Assembly: GCA_003663585.1 (NCBI GenBank)
Contig: QMTU01000054.1
Span: 1-5,766, forward strand
Direction: 5' to 3'
DNA length: 5,766 bases
DNA from: Thermoplasmata archaeon
GTDB lineage: Archaea; Thermoplasmatota; B47-G6
The notes below the pieces were generated by a model. It did not search any database and was not told where the DNA came from. It was given only the letters and a program-made list of their open reading frames with translations. Positions 5,585 through 5,766 of the stretch are shown piece by piece. Each line of letters opens with the position of its first letter. Within the stretch, counting starts at the first letter, position 1. The translations under genes and the position numbers were made by a program.

Positions 5585-5766
5585 ATGACAGAGTTTAAAG
5601 TACTCATAAATGATGAAATCTCTGAGAAAGGAATTAAAATCCTAAAGAATGCTGGTTTTAGTGTTGTTGTTCATCATTATGACGCTGATGAGCTAAAACA
5701 TATAATAAAGGACTTTGACGCCTTAATCGTAAGAAGCGCTACTAAGGTCACAAGGGAGATCATTGA
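5585..5766 (+). CDS. serA: D-3-phosphoglycerate dehydrogenase, N-terminal part (runs off the window)
   Basis: Sixty codons of the N-terminus are present before the window ends. The protein oxidises 3-phosphoglycerate to 3-phosphohydroxypyruvate with NAD, the first step of the phosphorylated serine pathway, in the cytoplasm. FKVLINDEISEKGIKIL (residues 4-20) and FDALIVRSATKVTREII (44-60) are characteristic of the outer substrate-binding domain of SerA in the D-2-hydroxyacid dehydrogenase family; the conserved R-S of VRSATKVT (Arg50, Ser51) lies at a substrate-phosphate contact in family members. The NAD domain, the catalytic Arg-Glu-His residues and any C-terminal ACT domain lie outside the window, so a related 2-hydroxyacid dehydrogenase is possible but less likely. 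The start is fixed by GGAGGTG 6 nt upstream. It lies 335 nt from the previous gene and is probably its own transcription unit. Confidence 0.9.
   Translation, partial: MTEFKVLINDEISEKGIKILKNAGFSVVVHHYDADELKHIIKDFDALIVRSATKVTREII

Overview
The window reads as archaeal chromosome, probably from a thermophilic member of the TACK/crenarchaeal lineages. The evidence is Shine-Dalgarno sites of the archaeal type (GGAGGTG, GGTGAT), a TATA box placed about 26 nt before a start codon (a leaderless promoter), a pyrimidine-rich terminator, heavy use of ATA for Ile and AGA/AGG for Arg, and a gene of an archaea-only membrane family (DUF2070). I cannot assign a genus from the sequence alone. All supported genes lie on the + strand.

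Layout. Positions 1-95 may hold the last codons of an unidentified upstream gene. Positions 96-530 are AT-rich and non-coding as far as I can see. They hold a good TATA box (263-270), a small hairpin followed by a T7 run (a possible short RNA), four copies of the hexamer CTAACG, and an exact 10-bp tandem repeat. Positions 531-3460 are a tight four-gene operon, porG-porD-porA-porB, encoding the gamma, delta, alpha and beta subunits of a 2-oxoacid:ferredoxin oxidoreductase, most likely the pyruvate enzyme. Its genes are 0 nt apart, overlap by 1 nt, and are 6 nt apart, each with its own ribosome-binding site. A pyrimidine/T-rich terminator follows at 3461-3479. Positions 3546-5249 encode a 567-residue polytopic membrane protein that I place in the uncharacterised archaeal DUF2070 family, expressed from its own apparently leaderless promoter. 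Positions 5250-5584 are a 335-nt spacer with several small hairpins and T runs. From 5585 to the window edge is the first third or less of serA, D-3-phosphoglycerate dehydrogenase, with a strong ribosome-binding site.

How the genes work together. The Por complex interconverts pyruvate + CoA with acetyl-CoA + CO2 and passes electrons to ferredoxin. PorB and PorA form the TPP catalytic core, PorD is the two-cluster ferredoxin-like subunit, and PorG completes the complex. SerA starts serine synthesis from 3-phosphoglycerate. Both are central carbon metabolism, but they are separate transcription units and nothing here ties them to each other or to the DUF2070 protein. I see no mobile element, CRISPR array, tRNA or rRNA. 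The least understood item is the DUF2070 membrane protein; the rest is largely ordinary archaeal core metabolism.
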